Assembly: GCA_963281255.1 (NCBI GenBank)
Contig: OY725488.1
Coordinates: forward strand, 9,211,524 to 9,275,523
DNA from: Aphrocallistes beatrix
Taxonomy: Eukaryota; Porifera; Hexactinellida; Sceptrulophora; Aphrocallistidae
Direction of reading: 5' to 3'
DNA: 64,000 bases
The position numbers and the translations under genes are program-made. Positions 44,960 through 57,280 of this stretch are shown piece by piece; the first letter of the stretch is position 1; each line of letters opens with the position of its first letter. The notes under the pieces are model-generated. The model had not been told where the DNA came from. It made no database searches and was given only the letters and a program-made list of their open reading frames with translations.

Positions 44960-45658
44960 CTACACTGCATTCCAATCTATATCCATTAGACCCAGGATTG
45001 AGTCGTGCATGAACTTGGCTCTTTCGAAGGAATAACCATCTACTGCGTCAGTGCCAGTATCAACTCGAGCATTTCCATCCACCATGGATTGGGCCAGCTG
45101 GAAAAACAGCTGAAGCAGTTCTATCGCAGGGGAGTAGGTTTGTGTGCTGCACAGAATTTCACATTTCTTGGGCAACAGAACATCTAGGAAGATAGCACCT
45201 CCGAGGATCACATGTCCCGCTTGGATGGCTGGAGATACAACTCGGAGAAAAGGGGGAACGACAGGGTACTCGGGTGGGAACTTTAGCTCAATAGTCACGT
45301 TATTATTGCTTGGATAATGCATGGCTAGTTCCCTATTCAGATGACAAGGTTCTGGGAATTCCTTGATCTTCAGATGCCATATATGGATGTCGTTGTCTAT
45401 CAGTCTCAAGTGATAGGAGCTCGTGGATGTATTCACTAATCCAGATAGATATATAAACTTTAACTCATGAAAGAGTCGATTTTCGCATAAATGATTGATA
45501 GGAATGTCTCTAGCTGTGATAAGATTCATCCCGAAACCACTTAACACATTCACCTTATTAACCAAGTTGGCATTGCTATCAGAATCGTAATTTATTAATG
45601 GATCGAAGCAAGTAGTGTCTTCATTATCAGAGTAGTTTTCTTCATCACTACTGTCCAT
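44960..45658 (-). CDS. UBE2Q-like protein Q2, C-terminally truncated
   Basis: 232 codons. The acidic N-terminus MDSSDEENYSDNEDT is 30 residues shorter than in Q1. The UBC-type core is nearly identical to the other copies, with GGAIFLDVL (Phe at the catalytic Cys position). Compared with Q4, two bases are missing just after the Val codon of DWNAV, so the frame stops at once and loses the last 28 residues. The core is complete, so the shorter protein might still fold. Confidence 0.75.
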   Translation of the reverse strand: MDSSDEENYSDNEDTTCFDPLINYDSDSNANLVNKVNVLSGFGMNLITARDIPINHLCENRLFHELKFIYLSGLVNTSTSSYHLRLIDNDIHIWHLKIKEFPEPCHLNRELAMHYPSNNNVTIELKFPPEYPVVPPFLRVVSPAIQAGHVILGGAIFLDVLLPKKCEILCSTQTYSPAIELLQLFFQLAQSMVDGNARVDTGTDAVDGYSFERAKFMHDSILGLMDIDWNAV

Positions 45659-45908
45659 AACTATCGTTAGTTGCTATTGAAGGATGGAGTATATTGGTTC
45701 TATAGCTATATCAATCCTATATATATACTTGATGCTATAGAATATGATGTGAATAATATTATGCAACATTGTGCCATTATACTAATTGGTAAAAAGACTT
45801 CACATTATTATTATGTGAGAGCGTTTAGTTAAGAAATTTAGTTATACAAAGTATTAATTAAGCCAGGGATAATTTATAGATTTCTACAACCACTGAGGGT
45901 TAATATAA
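45659..45908. other. Q2 upstream region
   Basis: The minus-strand TATATATATA near 45716-45727 is the likely TATA box of Q2. The rest is the upstream flank. Confidence 0.4.
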
Positions 45909-46337
45909 AGTCCACTTCCGAAAATCGGGGCTCCCTCAAACCGGGGGATACCGCAAACCGCGGCGCATCCGGGAAATACGGTTGTGTTAAATACAAATTA
46001 CACTCGGAAACCGGGGCGAGTTTGGATGATATTTTTCTTTGCAAAATTATGTTTTTAGATTTAAAACATTCCATTTGTATATGCTTAATGTATGAAGAGT
46101 TGTTACACAGCATTTATGGGTGTGGGTGCCATGACGAATTAGAGTCAAAGTACAAATGTTTACTGTCATCAATGTAATACCTATGAGACAGACTGATTGT
46201 GTAGCATGTACATGCGTATGTTCTATACAAGGGCGAAACAATAGGTTCGGCGGGTATGTGAGAGCCCTGTCACTTTTTGGAGTGGTCTTACTATAGCATA
46301 ATGATTGAGGGTGCTAGTTTACACGGACCCAAAATTA

Positions 46338-46980
<643 letters not shown>

Positions 46981-47599
46981 TTCTCTTAAAATGCTTAGTT
47001 TTTGTCACGGCTATACAAACTTGATACAGCACATCTAATCACTCGTAAACCGCGGCGCCCAGCTCTGGTCCCGAGGTGCCCCGGTTTTCGGAAGTGGACT
47101 GCATTAGATAAGATTTGATGTAAGGATTATTATGTAACATTGTGTCATAAACCTAATTTTCAAGATGACTACATATGAAGATTGGTGGTCCGAGGCGTAG
47201 AGAGGTTGCGGCACATGACACTACAATAACATGTGGTGCCAAAGGTACTTCATTGGAACAACTTACATGCATAGGAATGTGGATTTCCTCATAGCATTAT
47301 TACACGGACCCACATCTTGTGACAATTTTTTAAAATAGCCTTCAACTGTTTTTATCGTAATGGAGCGGCATAGCTGCCATTTTGGCATGAATTGTCCATT
47401 TTTTGATACAAGCATGGAAATTGGCAGTTAAAGATAAATATATTATAAAAAGATGTGGATATGGAGGCATCGCGAATTTTGAGTCTTTTCAAAGATGGCG
47501 GGCATTTTTATTGAAGCATGTCCGCCGTTTTGGCCGGTCTTTTGCATGTATTAATTTCGTATTAGGCAATATCAGAAGCTTTGAAATGACATGATAGAC

Positions 47600-47945
47600 C
47601 TACTCTACTATAAAATAGAGAGCCCGACTAAAAAGAGTAAGAAAATTTCCTGTGGGGGTTGCAGGGAAAAATTCTATTTTGCCCCGAATAAAATTAAAAA
47701 ATAAACTTTACACATATGGTCATGTGACTCATATAATTACTGGACACCCAACAACCGGAAGTGATGACATTTTGCGAAAAAAATGTTGACGGCGCACATC
47801 TACACCATAAAGAGATCCTACATGCGAAATTTGGTAAAAATCGGACTGTTAGATTTCGCAGAGTAGCGCGCGTACGGACATACATACATACATACATACA
47901 TACATACATACATACATACATACATACATACATACATACATACAT
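47600..47945. repeat. Repeat ending in (CATA)n microsatellite
   Basis: 47600-47875 has the look of a mobile-element tail (GCGAAATTTGGTAAAAATCG, AGTAGCGCGCGTACGGAC) running directly into about 16 CATA units (47879-47944). The single-sided microsatellite end resembles the 3' end of a SINE- or Helentron-type element. The 500 bp before it (47101-47599) show nothing clear. Confidence 0.5.
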
Positions 47946-48026
47946 TTAATTTAAATAGCAGTAGAACTAAATACAAACAAATACAAAATTGAATTCTGGA
48001 AAGAAAACAATTAAATTGCAAATCAT

Positions 48027-48424
48027 CTAATTTGTGCAGGAAGGATTGAGTTGTAATTTTGGAAAAGAACTCCTATCTACGTTGAAGTCATCAAACACTG
48101 CATTCCAATCTATATCCATTAGACCCAGGATTGAGTCGTGCATGAACTCCACCATGGATTGGGCCAGCTGGAAGAACAGCTGAAGCAGTTCTATCGCAGG
48201 GGAGTAGGTTTGTGTGCTGCACAGAATTTCACACTTCTTGGGCAACAGAACATCTAGAAAGATAGCACCTCCGAGGATCACATGTCCTGCTTGGATGGCT
48301 GGAGATACAACTCGGAGAAAAGGGGGAACGACAGGGTACTCGGGTGGGAACTTTAGCTCAATAGTCACGTTATTATTGCTCGGATAATGCATGGCTAGTT
48401 CTCTATTCAGATGACAAGGTTCGA
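48027..48424 (-). pseudogene. UBE2Q-like relic Q3
   Basis: Begins in the middle of the UBC-type core (EPCHLNRELAMHYPS) and retains GGAIFLDVLLPKKCEI with the same Phe. An internal stretch of about 22 codons between LAQSMV and EFMHDS is deleted in frame, and it ends like Q4 (LQLNPSCTN). The N-terminal half is replaced by unit A sequence (48425-48490, TTGTTGTTATTGTTTGAGAA). A recombinant fragment of a UBE2Q-like gene and its flank. Confidence 0.85.
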
Positions 48425-48719
48425 ATGTGTTGTTGTTATTGTTTGAGAACAAAAAAGGTTTTGACAAATCATTTCCAAATAATGATTTTCTGGGCAAAGT
48501 TGCATATTTATGATATTTTTTTAATTGTTAACAAGTCACTTCAAGGTAGATACACCACAATATTTGAAAGCTTTGAATAATTTCATTCAGAGTTGCACGC
48601 GGGGCGGGCTGGCCGAGTTTTATTTTATCAACGACGAGTTTTATCAGTCCGCGGGCTTTGCGGGATGATTTTTTTGTCGCGGGCCAATGGCCCTCAGTAG
48701 GCCCACACGATACCTACTA

Positions 48720-49397
48720 CTGTATTTCTCACTCGATTATCCGAGATAGTCAATCAATTATCCGAGATAGTCAATCAATTATCCGAGATAGTCAATTGAT
48801 TATCCGATAAAATTTGATCCAGTTAATTTAGTGTAGATTTTATTTTTCACAATTATATGTATTCAGATAAATATTATATCCGCTCGGGATTCAATTAAAT
48901 TTATAAGATAACCTAATGTTTCTTGGTTTATCTTTCTCCCCTTTGAACCACCTCGCGGTTTGGTTGTATACTGCCTAAAACTGCAAATGCGATATACAGT
49001 AACCTTTTTAACATCATAGAGTTCGGATATTTGCCCATAACTAAGTCCTGTTTCATGAGCTTTGATCAACCTTGAGCGGATTTCATCACTGATTGCTTTA
49101 CCTCCTCTTCTGACAGGAGTAGATTCAGAAATATTTGATGTGTTACTTGCCATATGAAATTAAGTTAACAACGATTTGATTCCAAAATAATTCTCCATTT
49201 CGCATTTTATATTTAATCAATTATGTAAATACATACAATACCCTTTCATTGTGTGCAGAATCAGGCGAACTGATTGGTACATAAATATTCGGATAATTGA
49301 TTGGCCATCTCGGATAATTGATTGGCTAGCTCGGATAATTGATTGACTATCTCGGATAATTGATTGACTATCTCGGATAATCGAGTGAGAAATACAG
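48720..49397 (-). mobile_element. Tc1/mariner-type element with iterated CGGATAATTGATTGA arms
   Basis: Flanked by TA on both sides (48718-48719, 49398-49399). Ends CTGTATTTCTCACTCG and complement. Three or four copies of CTATCTCGGATAATTGATTG follow in each arm, in opposite orientation. The centre encodes the N-terminal DNA-binding part of a transposase. The catalytic part is gone, so this is an internally deleted derivative. Confidence 0.8.
48863..49153 (-). CDS. Transposase N-terminal paired-type HTH protein (truncated)
   Basis: 96 codons starting MASNTSNISESTPVRRGGK. Residues 20-57 (DEIRSRLIKAHETGLSYGQI, then LYDVKKVTVYRI) form the first helix-turn-helix of a paired-like DNA-binding domain. 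RGGSKGRK is the usual basic linker, and INQETLGYLINLIES starts the second HTH. The DDE catalytic domain is absent. ATG and frame are intact, so the product could bind the terminal repeats without cutting, as a repressor of related elements; that is inference. Confidence 0.65.
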   Translation of the reverse strand: MASNTSNISESTPVRRGGKAISDEIRSRLIKAHETGLSYGQISELYDVKKVTVYRICSFRQYTTKPRGGSKGRKINQETLGYLINLIESRADIIFI

Positions 49398-49894
49398 TAG
49401 TACTACAGTACTATTCAATGAATGTCAGGTAAGTCATAAATACTTAATTTAACTGACCATCTTGTACTTTATGTCAGTGGTTTTCAACCCGATTATTCTC
49501 CAGATACTTATCGCCCATCTCAACGCTAGTGTAACTACACAATTTGCGTAATCAATGAAAGTGATTAAACTTATATGTTTTGAAGAATTGACTAATCTTA
49601 ACGTTGTGCTGATGACCCTTAAATTTTCACATACCGGACTTATAATGACTGCTAGGAGAACTCTTCTTTCGCCGAATTATGTGTCGGCATTATAATTTAT
49701 TGCTTCACGCATCGAACTGGATTCTGCTAGAATTCAATCATTAGTTTATTAAAATACTTATGGGCTTTGTCAATACGTACTCTCTATGAGGTACAAAGGT
49801 TTGTATGGGAAAACAAACGTTCTGGATTCTTACGGGCTGCGGGCTTTATTAAAATTGCGGGCCGCGTGCAACTCTGATTTCATTGCATTCTCTG

Positions 49895-50068
49895 GAAATA
49901 TTGAATATTGGCAAGGAGGAGTGGAACATGGATGGATGGGGCATTTTAAAAATCTTCAACAATGAAGCTGAAGAGATGGAATGTACGTTTCAACATCTAA
50001 TCACAGAGGACATTGAAAATATAAGAACTCACATCAAATATTACTTTGATGAAGACATGTACTGGTGA
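49895..50068 (+). other. Coding-like fragment of unknown protein
   Basis: Frame EEWNMDGWGILKIFNNEAEE, then HLITEDIENIRTHI to a TGA at 50066-50068. A second, interrupted copy spans 25562-25642 and 26529-26600. Protein-like composition (acidic, amphipathic) and preservation of frame between copies suggest it was once an exon. I do not recognise it. Confidence 0.35.
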
Positions 50069-50204
50069 GACATTAGCAGTGGATTCAATAGTCTCTGGGA
50101 ACAAATCTGGAGTTTCATCTCTGAGGATCAATTCCTTCTGAAAGAGGAATGTAATATTTCCAGTTTTGTTTGTAATTATATTCATGCCCGCATCTCAATA
50201 TAAT

Positions 50205-50275
50205 ATACATAAGTGCGCTTCGCTGCTTACGGATACAAAGTGTCCGTAGATTCGCCCTGCGAGTGCCTGGGGATA
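50205..50275 (-). repeat. Helentron-like 3' end fragment, degraded
   Basis: GTGCGCTTCGCTGC, GGATACAAAGTGTCCG and GCGAGTGCCTGG keep the pattern of the GC-rich end; the body is absent. A similar relic is at 26743-26810. Confidence 0.5.
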
Positions 50276-50559
50276 CAAAAAAGGTTGATTGCTTTAATTC
50301 TCTACTAAAAAGTATAATTTCCAACATGCTAGTATAAGGAATATATATATGGTCCAGATTTGGTGCAATTATGACCGATTGAATTTTCAGGAGGGAGCAG
50401 ACGAACGGACGTTTGACAACGATCATGACAAAAGGCATCTCTTATAGTACTATGAGCTGCACTAAAAATGACTTAATTCGTAATCTAAAACTTTTTTGAA
50501 ATTTTAAGCAAGAAAATATAATAAAAATATAAAACACATGACTGGAATCTAGATACAGG

Positions 50560-52374
50560 TTAGTAACTTTGGAATGTAAAGTTAGGGTTACATGACACAA
50601 TAAATATTGTCCCGGAATGGGACACAGCAATGCCATAGGGTTCAATGAGTTCTCCTCTTGACTTCCCTTTCTTCCCTAGTGTGTGTATAAGCTCTCCGGA
50701 ATGTGTGAATATCTTGATAGTGTCATGTCCATAGTCACTAATCAAGATATTCATATCTGGATCTATACAGAAGAAGAATGGTCTATTAACCAAGCAGTTC
50801 GGTTCAGATCCTTGAGAGACACAGGAAGTGAGCAGGTCTCCACCCTTGGAGAAAATTCTCACGCAGTTAGGACTCCTGTCTAGCACCACCAGTGTATCTG
50901 GACTCAGTTTCACGTCTAGAGGTAAGGATAGGATTCCTGTCCCAATACATGATTTGAAACTGAGGTTACCTGATAACACAATCACTCTGTAGTTCCTACA
51001 ATCTGCTATGAACACATCTCCATTCCTGTCTACACATAATCCTTGAGGACTATTTAGCTCTTCTTTAGTTCCAGCTCTGTTGATTAGTTGGAGAGTGTCT
51101 TTATTGAATTGGAGTAGAGAGTTGTGGTTCAAGTCTGTAACGAAGATGAATTCTTCTGTTACTGCTATTCCCCATGGTCCACTGAGTACTTCCTGTCCAA
51201 ACTGAGTAAGGAACTCTCCTTGGAAGGATAGTACCTTTACAGACCTGTTACCTGAATCAACTATGTAGACCTTCTGACTTATCTCGTCCAATGCTAATCC
51301 TGTAGGATATCTAAGCTCGTTATTTCCTGTTCCTAGCTTCACAGCTGACACGACGGGTTTCTTCTTAGCGGTGTAATCAGGACATTTCCAGGTGATGACA
51401 TCTCCAAACTCAGAGATTTGAGATTGGAGGGTTGCTAGGGACGGACATTGGAATGTTATTGGAGGGAGTTTAGTTATTGTCTCTAGCTCCTTCTGTCCCT
51501 GTTGGTACAGCTGTCCTGCTTGCTGGTGCAAGGGGAGATTCAAGTTAGCCTAAAATGGAGAGAATCGGAATATATTCAAACAAATAGAAAACGACTCGAA
51601 AATTTTGATGATAAATTGCATTGATAAATCTCTGTGGACAAATGCGAGTGCAACTGTATTTAAATACTAACCAAAGGTGTGAAAATATGTATGTATAGAT
51701 GCTAATAATCCATTTATCTCATTAAAAGTTCGATTTTACAAAGTGAAATAACCAGGGTTGCCGTGAGAATGGAATTTCAATTCCCAATCTCACAGAAACT
51801 CACAGAATCCCACATGTGGGAATTCCCATAGCCTTAAAGTAATTCTCATTCCCATCCTGGCAACACACAGTTCAAAACAAATTGGAAACTAATCAATTGA
51901 ACGTGGAGTGGTTCTACAACAGTTTCAGTCTGAAAATGTTTTCGACATAGCAGTAATTTAATACGCTATTTTGATAGTCTCAAAATAAATGAACAAATAA
52001 AAACCAAAAAAAGTGGGGGAACCAGAGCCCCCCCAGACCCCCCTGTTCCGACGCTCCTGGAGACAACTGCTAATCATCACAACTTTCTAAGCTAAATACG
52101 CAGTCATAAATAGTACATTGTTAGAGAGACTGACCTTCAAGCTGAGTTCTGCCATGTGTCGCTGTGCTCTGAGCAACTCTTCCAGAGCTTCAATGCGAGT
52201 CTTCTCTTTGTTCAGGAACTCCTCTCGCATCTGGACTACCTTCTGGAGGAGGGCGTCCTTCCTCTGGATCAGCTGTTCGATCAGCTGATTGAACATGCGT
52301 TCTATCTGCTCTGCGACACGGTTGAAGTGTGCCATGGTGTCACTGTGAGCAGGTGGTGGCATATTAGTGGCCAT
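50560..52374 (-). CDS. Coiled-coil/NHL-propeller protein N4
   Basis: Exons 52374-52135 (80 codons; PPPAHSD where others have PPPAPSD) and 51549-50560 (329 codons), phase 0. About 409 aa, intact. A four-residue deletion in blade 3 (RAGTKEELNS where others have RAGTEGGAEGEL). Blade variants: ELRYPTG, LSGPWG, TDLNHNSL, ELNSPQG, ADCRNYRV, ILSLPLD, LDRSPN, SDYGHD, EPYG. Its intron holds a hAT-like MITE. Q4 ends about 500 bp upstream on the same strand. Confidence 0.85.
51754..51866. mobile_element. hAT-like MITE in N4 intron
   Basis: CAGGGTTGCCGTGAG ... CCATCCTGGCAACAC, related to 28251-28372. After it, 52005-52062 is a C-rich piece (AGCCCCCCCAGACCCCCC) not found in the other NHL introns. Confidence 0.5.
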
Positions 52375-52877
52375 TTCTGTGTTTAGTTTTGTTTGGTTGA
52401 ATTGAATAGAAAGAATATAGTTTACTCAAGAAACTCTCTCTAATATATGTAATCTGAGAATGCCATAAACGTAAATGGTTGCTATGGTTACCTGGGAATG
52501 TTATCTTGTTGCATGAGTGGAATGAATTCAGATATCCCAGTTGTTGCATTACAAGTGCTGACATCATCTTATTTAGAGATATTCTGTTCTAACATGGCAC
52601 TATGTCTGCACTTATTCTAATGTTGTGTGAATAAAATATTTCTGAAAAATATTATGCATTGTTTCATAAAAATGTTCCTCACAGAGATTCTGTGCTGTGT
52701 CACAGGCTAGGAATGCCTATGAGGGGTTTTAACCACTAATTTGTTGTGTTAACAAACTTGGAATATTTGTGCATATATTAAACTGACTGACAACAATTTT
52801 AATATACTTAACTAGAACAAAATACAAACAAATACAAAATTGAATTCTAGAAAGAAAACAATTAAATTGCAAATCAT

Positions 52878-53663
52878 CTAATTTGTGCAGGAAGGCGTGA
52901 GTTGCAATTTTGGAAAAGAGCTCCTATCTACGTTGAAGTCATTAAACACTGCATTCCAATCTAAATCCATTAGACCCAGGATTGAGTCATGCATGAACTT
53001 GGCTCTTTCGAAGGAATAACCATCTACTGCGTCAGTGGCAGTATCAACGCGAGCATTTCCATCCACCATGGATTGGGCCAGCTGGAAAAACAGCTGAAGC
53101 AGTTCTATCGCAGGGGAGTAGGTTTGTGTGCTGCACAGAATTTCACACTTCTTGGGCAACAGAACATCTAGGAAGATAGCACCTCCGAGGATCACATGTC
53201 CTGCTTGGATGGCTGGAGATACAACTCGGAGAAAAGGGGGAACGACAGGGTACTCGGGTGGGAACTTTAGCTCAATAGTCACGTTATTATTGCTTGGATA
53301 ATGCATGGCTAGTTCCCTATTCAGATGACAAGGTTCTGGGAATTCTTTGATCTTCAGATGCCATATATGGATGTCGTTGTCTATCAGTCTCAAGTGATAG
53401 GAGCTCGTGGCTGTATTCACTAATTCAGATAGATATATAATCTTTAACTCATCAAAGAGTCGTTTTTCACATAACTGATTGGTAGAGATGTCTCTAGCTG
53501 TGATGATATTCATCCCGAATCCACTCAACACATCCACCTTATTAACCAAGTTGGCATTGCTTCGCTGGTCTTCATCATTGCTATCAGAATCGTCTTCCAT
53601 GAATTGATCCAAATACGAAGTGTCTTCATCATCAGAGTAATTTTCTTCATCATGACTGTCCAT
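52878..53663 (-). CDS. UBE2Q-like protein Q4, intact
   Basis: 261 codons: acidic N-terminus MDSHDEENYSDDEDTSYLDQ, linker, UBC-type core (about 65-230) and tail ending TPSCTN. The core has IWHLKIKEFPEP, FPPEYPVVPPFLRVV and GGAIFLDVLLPKKCEI with Phe at the catalytic position; nearby cysteines (KKC, ILC) are not in the active-site register. Probably a non-catalytic ubiquitin-pathway adaptor in nucleus or cytosol. A TATA run at about 53716-53726 lies some 55 bp upstream of ATG. Gene N4 follows downstream. Confidence 0.8.
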   Translation of the reverse strand: MDSHDEENYSDDEDTSYLDQFMEDDSDSNDEDQRSNANLVNKVDVLSGFGMNIITARDISTNQLCEKRLFDELKIIYLSELVNTATSSYHLRLIDNDIHIWHLKIKEFPEPCHLNRELAMHYPSNNNVTIELKFPPEYPVVPPFLRVVSPAIQAGHVILGGAIFLDVLLPKKCEILCSTQTYSPAIELLQLFFQLAQSMVDGNARVDTATDAVDGYSFERAKFMHDSILGLMDLDWNAVFNDFNVDRSSFPKLQLTPSCTN

Positions 53664-53910
53664 TACTATCTTTATTTGCTATTGCAGGATGGGTATACTG
53701 GTCCTATAGCTAGATCAATCATATATATACTCAATGTTTATAAATATGATGTAAATAATATTATGTAGCATTATGCCATAAACCTAATTGTGAAAATGAC
53801 ACACATGTGATCATAGAAAGTATATCATATATCTAATAGAACGTTTATAGTGTCTAGAAATTAGTTATACTAAGGATAGGTCAATGCAGATCTAATTTCA
53901 GTAACAATCA

Positions 53911-55235
53911 TCCTTACTATTAAAACTCGATTAATATTTATTTGTGTATATATACAGGGTGGCCCATAAGTTCTGTCCCAAGCTTGATTAGGTATAAATT
54001 TTTTATACTCAAACAGTCTTAGTTATTATGGTCTTTAGAGATTGTAATTCAAATATTCTCAATGATTTTATAAGATTTTTCGAGTCTAAGAACTGGAACT
54101 GTGTTTTGCATGGTGAGTTTTGTGGAAAAAATATGTGTCCTGGCTCGCAGCGAAATTCGAGAATCAGGGTCACTGCTTCTGTAAAAAATGTCTCTATAAT
54201 CGATGTTCCATGACGATTTAGCACCAGATACCTTTCATTCATCATGGAAATATTTCACAAATCCATTGAATGCTTTATCAGAAACGAGATAAAGTTATTA
54301 TTTAACGAGTTCAAATTAGGTACATTTTGCAAAATCACCAAAAATGGCACTTTTTTTCACATCACTAAAAATCTGATCCAAATGGTTCTCAATATACACT
54401 GATCTAAACGTCCTATATTTCTTCAAATTTAGAGTGTTCGAGGAAAATGTGAGAGCTAATTTGTCCTAGAATTTAGAGACTCTAGAAAGATAATTTGAAA
54501 AGCAGTGGGCCCTGATTCTCGTTTTTCACTGCGAGTCAGGACACATATTTTCTCGACAAAACTCACCATACAAAACGCAGTTCCTGGTCTTAGACTCGAA
54601 AAATCTTTTGAAGTCATTGAGAATATTCGAATTACAATCTCTAAAGACAATAATAACTAATATTGTTTGAGTATAAGAAATTTTATACCTAATAAAGCTT
54701 GGGACAGAACTTATGGGCCACCCTGTATACGTATATATATATATATCTGTAACGAATTGATTGAAGAAACTGCCAGGCGCAGAAAGCTGATTTTTGGCAT
54801 GTGAGAGCTTTTTGGCTATGGCTCCAGTAAATTCTGAGCTCAGACGAAAATGTCGACTCATCATGGAATTATGACGTCATTGTCACATTTTTAAAAGTTA
54901 AGCAATACAGTTATTCGAGCATAACTCAGTCATTATAGGAGATAGAAGGCTGAAATTTTAATAGAATGTGTATACTAACATGCCTCACATATGATGCAAC
55001 TATTAAAATGATGACTCATCACTTTGTTATGACGTCATCATTACTCATTAAAATTTTAAAAATTGACAAATTTGGTGATTTTTCGTGCGATATAGATTAT
55101 AACAGTAGGACAGACGTATTTAGAGATGTTATCTCCCTTATAATTAACCAATGTGCCCCCAGGCGACCGAAGGGAGCCTCCGACGGACACAAAGTGTCCG
55201 CCAGCCGCGCAGCGCAAGCAATCGAAGCGCGCTTG
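53911..55235 (+). mobile_element. Helentron-like repeat, copy f, with nested MITE
   Basis: Start block at 53911, end GCGCGCTTG at 55235. Comparison with the uninterrupted paralogous sequence (AACAATCATAGATTTC at 18891-18906) shows it sits precisely between A and T with no target duplication. Its microsatellite is split by a 771-bp palindromic MITE. Confidence 0.85.
53955..54725. mobile_element. Palindromic Tc1/mariner-type MITE
   Basis: Ends CAGGGTGGCCCATAAGTTC and complement, flanked by TA on both sides. Inverted arms of about 225 bp (CTTTAGAGATTGTAATTC, GACTCGAAAAATC and others). The centre (about 54200-54480) is unpaired and has no coding frame. Confidence 0.85.
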
Positions 55236-55255
55236 TATATTTCTATAACTCAACA

Positions 55256-55624
55256 CAGGAGTGGGCACAAAAGTTAGCTTTCGGGCCACAGTGAAACTTT
55301 GAGTCGACTTGGCGGGCCACAAAATTTGAGAATGTTTTTGCTACCATGAAAAACGAACAAATACATACAAGTACACACGTCTATAGAATTTAGGTGTGGA
55401 ATAATAATTCAAGAGTATTTGCAATTAAATATGTACTTGGAGTACAATACATACCATTATAGAATTATAGAAAGGGATTTATGAATGGAAAAATAAAATC
55501 TACTCCTCTCAAGGCAGGGATAAAAGTGTCCTAGAAAATTATTCGGGCTGCATTCATGCCCTTTCCAAACAAACCCCGCGGGCCGCATAAACTTAGCGAG
55601 CGGGCGGCACTTTGCCTACATATT
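55256..55624. mobile_element. hAT-like element (CAGGAGTGGGCA)
   Basis: Target duplication ACTCAACA/ACTTAACA (55248-55255, 55625-55632), confirmed by the uninterrupted ATAACTCAACATGAGC at 18888-18912. Left end CAGGAGTGGGCACAAAA, GCGGGCCAC motifs inside; the right end is decayed. Non-coding. Confidence 0.65.
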
Positions 55625-56045
55625 ACTTAACATGAGCATGTTAAAGATACTTAGAAATTTTCCAAAACTAAATCAGACATGACGATTCAAAATATCATTA
55701 GCATATAGTGTTAGATACGTTTAAGTTAAGCAATGATCTAAGGTTTCAAACACTCGTAATTAGTGCATATACCATCGTAACCTAAGTTACAATAAGGATA
55801 CCATGGAATTTAACCTTAAGAAATGTAGGAAGTATAAAAATGATCTAAATTGAAGTAGGATTTTAAGTATTTGGAGCCGTATTCTGCACCTAAAATGCCC
55901 CATGGGTTCCTGGATAAAATACAATGGTATCAAAGTATACATATCCAGTGTCAAAAATTGATTAGTCCTCTTATTATTGCGCAATAGGACATATTTAGGA
56001 CAGATTTAGCGATTTTCAGCTTCAAACTTGCACCATATGAGGAAA
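55625..56045. repeat. Unit A remnant
   Basis: Matches 18905-19260 and 22720-23110 (TAGTGTTAGATACGTTTAAG, ATGATCTAAGGTTTC). No gene. Confidence 0.7.
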
Positions 56046-56194
56046 TTATTCGTTAACCTTTGTTCACAATATTTATATAAAGTAAAAAAATCCAAAAATA
56101 GGTTAGATTGAGTAACTCCAGGCGCCCGCAGGGCGACTCTGCGGACACATAGTGTCCGCAAGCCGCGGCAGCGCAAGCAAGCGAAGCGCGCTTG
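56046..56194 (+). repeat. Helentron-like 3' end, second subfamily
   Basis: AGGTTAGATTGAGTAACTCC leads to GGCGCCCGCAGGGCG and GCGAAGCGCGCTTGT. Its complement is at 60984-61150. The body before the GC-rich part differs from copies a-f. Confidence 0.65.
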
Positions 56195-56416
56195 TTAAAT
56201 ATAATAATTGTACCTGAGTAAACAAAAGTGTGATATTCCGTAACATATATGTACATTCAAATGTTTGTGTATCCACGATATTGAAAAATTGATAATAAGA
56301 AATTGTGTATTTTTCATTAATCCCAACAAATTAACAAAAGATAGAAATTTAAATTATTCGGATTCGGCTGCATCTTGTCAGAACTCATATCCCAGACTGT
56401 AGAATGAAATATTGAA
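56195..56416. other. FDX2 3' flank
   Basis: No separate gene. A polyadenylation-like signal on the minus strand is possible near 56340. Confidence 0.3.
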
Positions 56417-56995
<579 letters not shown>

Positions 56996-57280
56996 CTAGC
57001 CAATAAAAATACGCATTTTCAAAAGAAATTGTCTAATTTAGGTGTTAGGTTGTTCATTCGTTATTAATATTATTAGTCAAATTTTAAACCAATCAAATTA
57101 GCATGATTAACCTATAACTAGGTATATATAACATTGCAACATACATATTATGTGTAAGTAATCAAATGGAGTGTATATATTATAATACTCAGCATATCTT
57201 CTATGAGAAGAAGGGAATAGTAACTCTATTTCAAAATAGGGGTTTTCTTTCACAAAATTTTTTATTCTCCATGCAAGTTA

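Larger units (their letters stand above)
48588..49876. mobile_element. hAT element (CAGAGTTGCACGCGG)
   Basis: Ends CAGAGTTGCACGCGG and CCGCGTGCAACTCTG with an 8-bp duplication ATTTCATT (48580-48587, 49877-49884). Internal GCGGGC/GGCCCAC motifs. It carries a nested Tc1-type element. No hAT transposase frame seen. Confidence 0.9.

Noticed and set aside
47403-47594. 63-codon plus frame
   Set aside because: No homology recognised and no conserved copy; probably chance within decayed repeat sequence.
47694-48021. Frames reading repeated MYVC or HTYI
   Set aside because: Translations of the CATA microsatellite.
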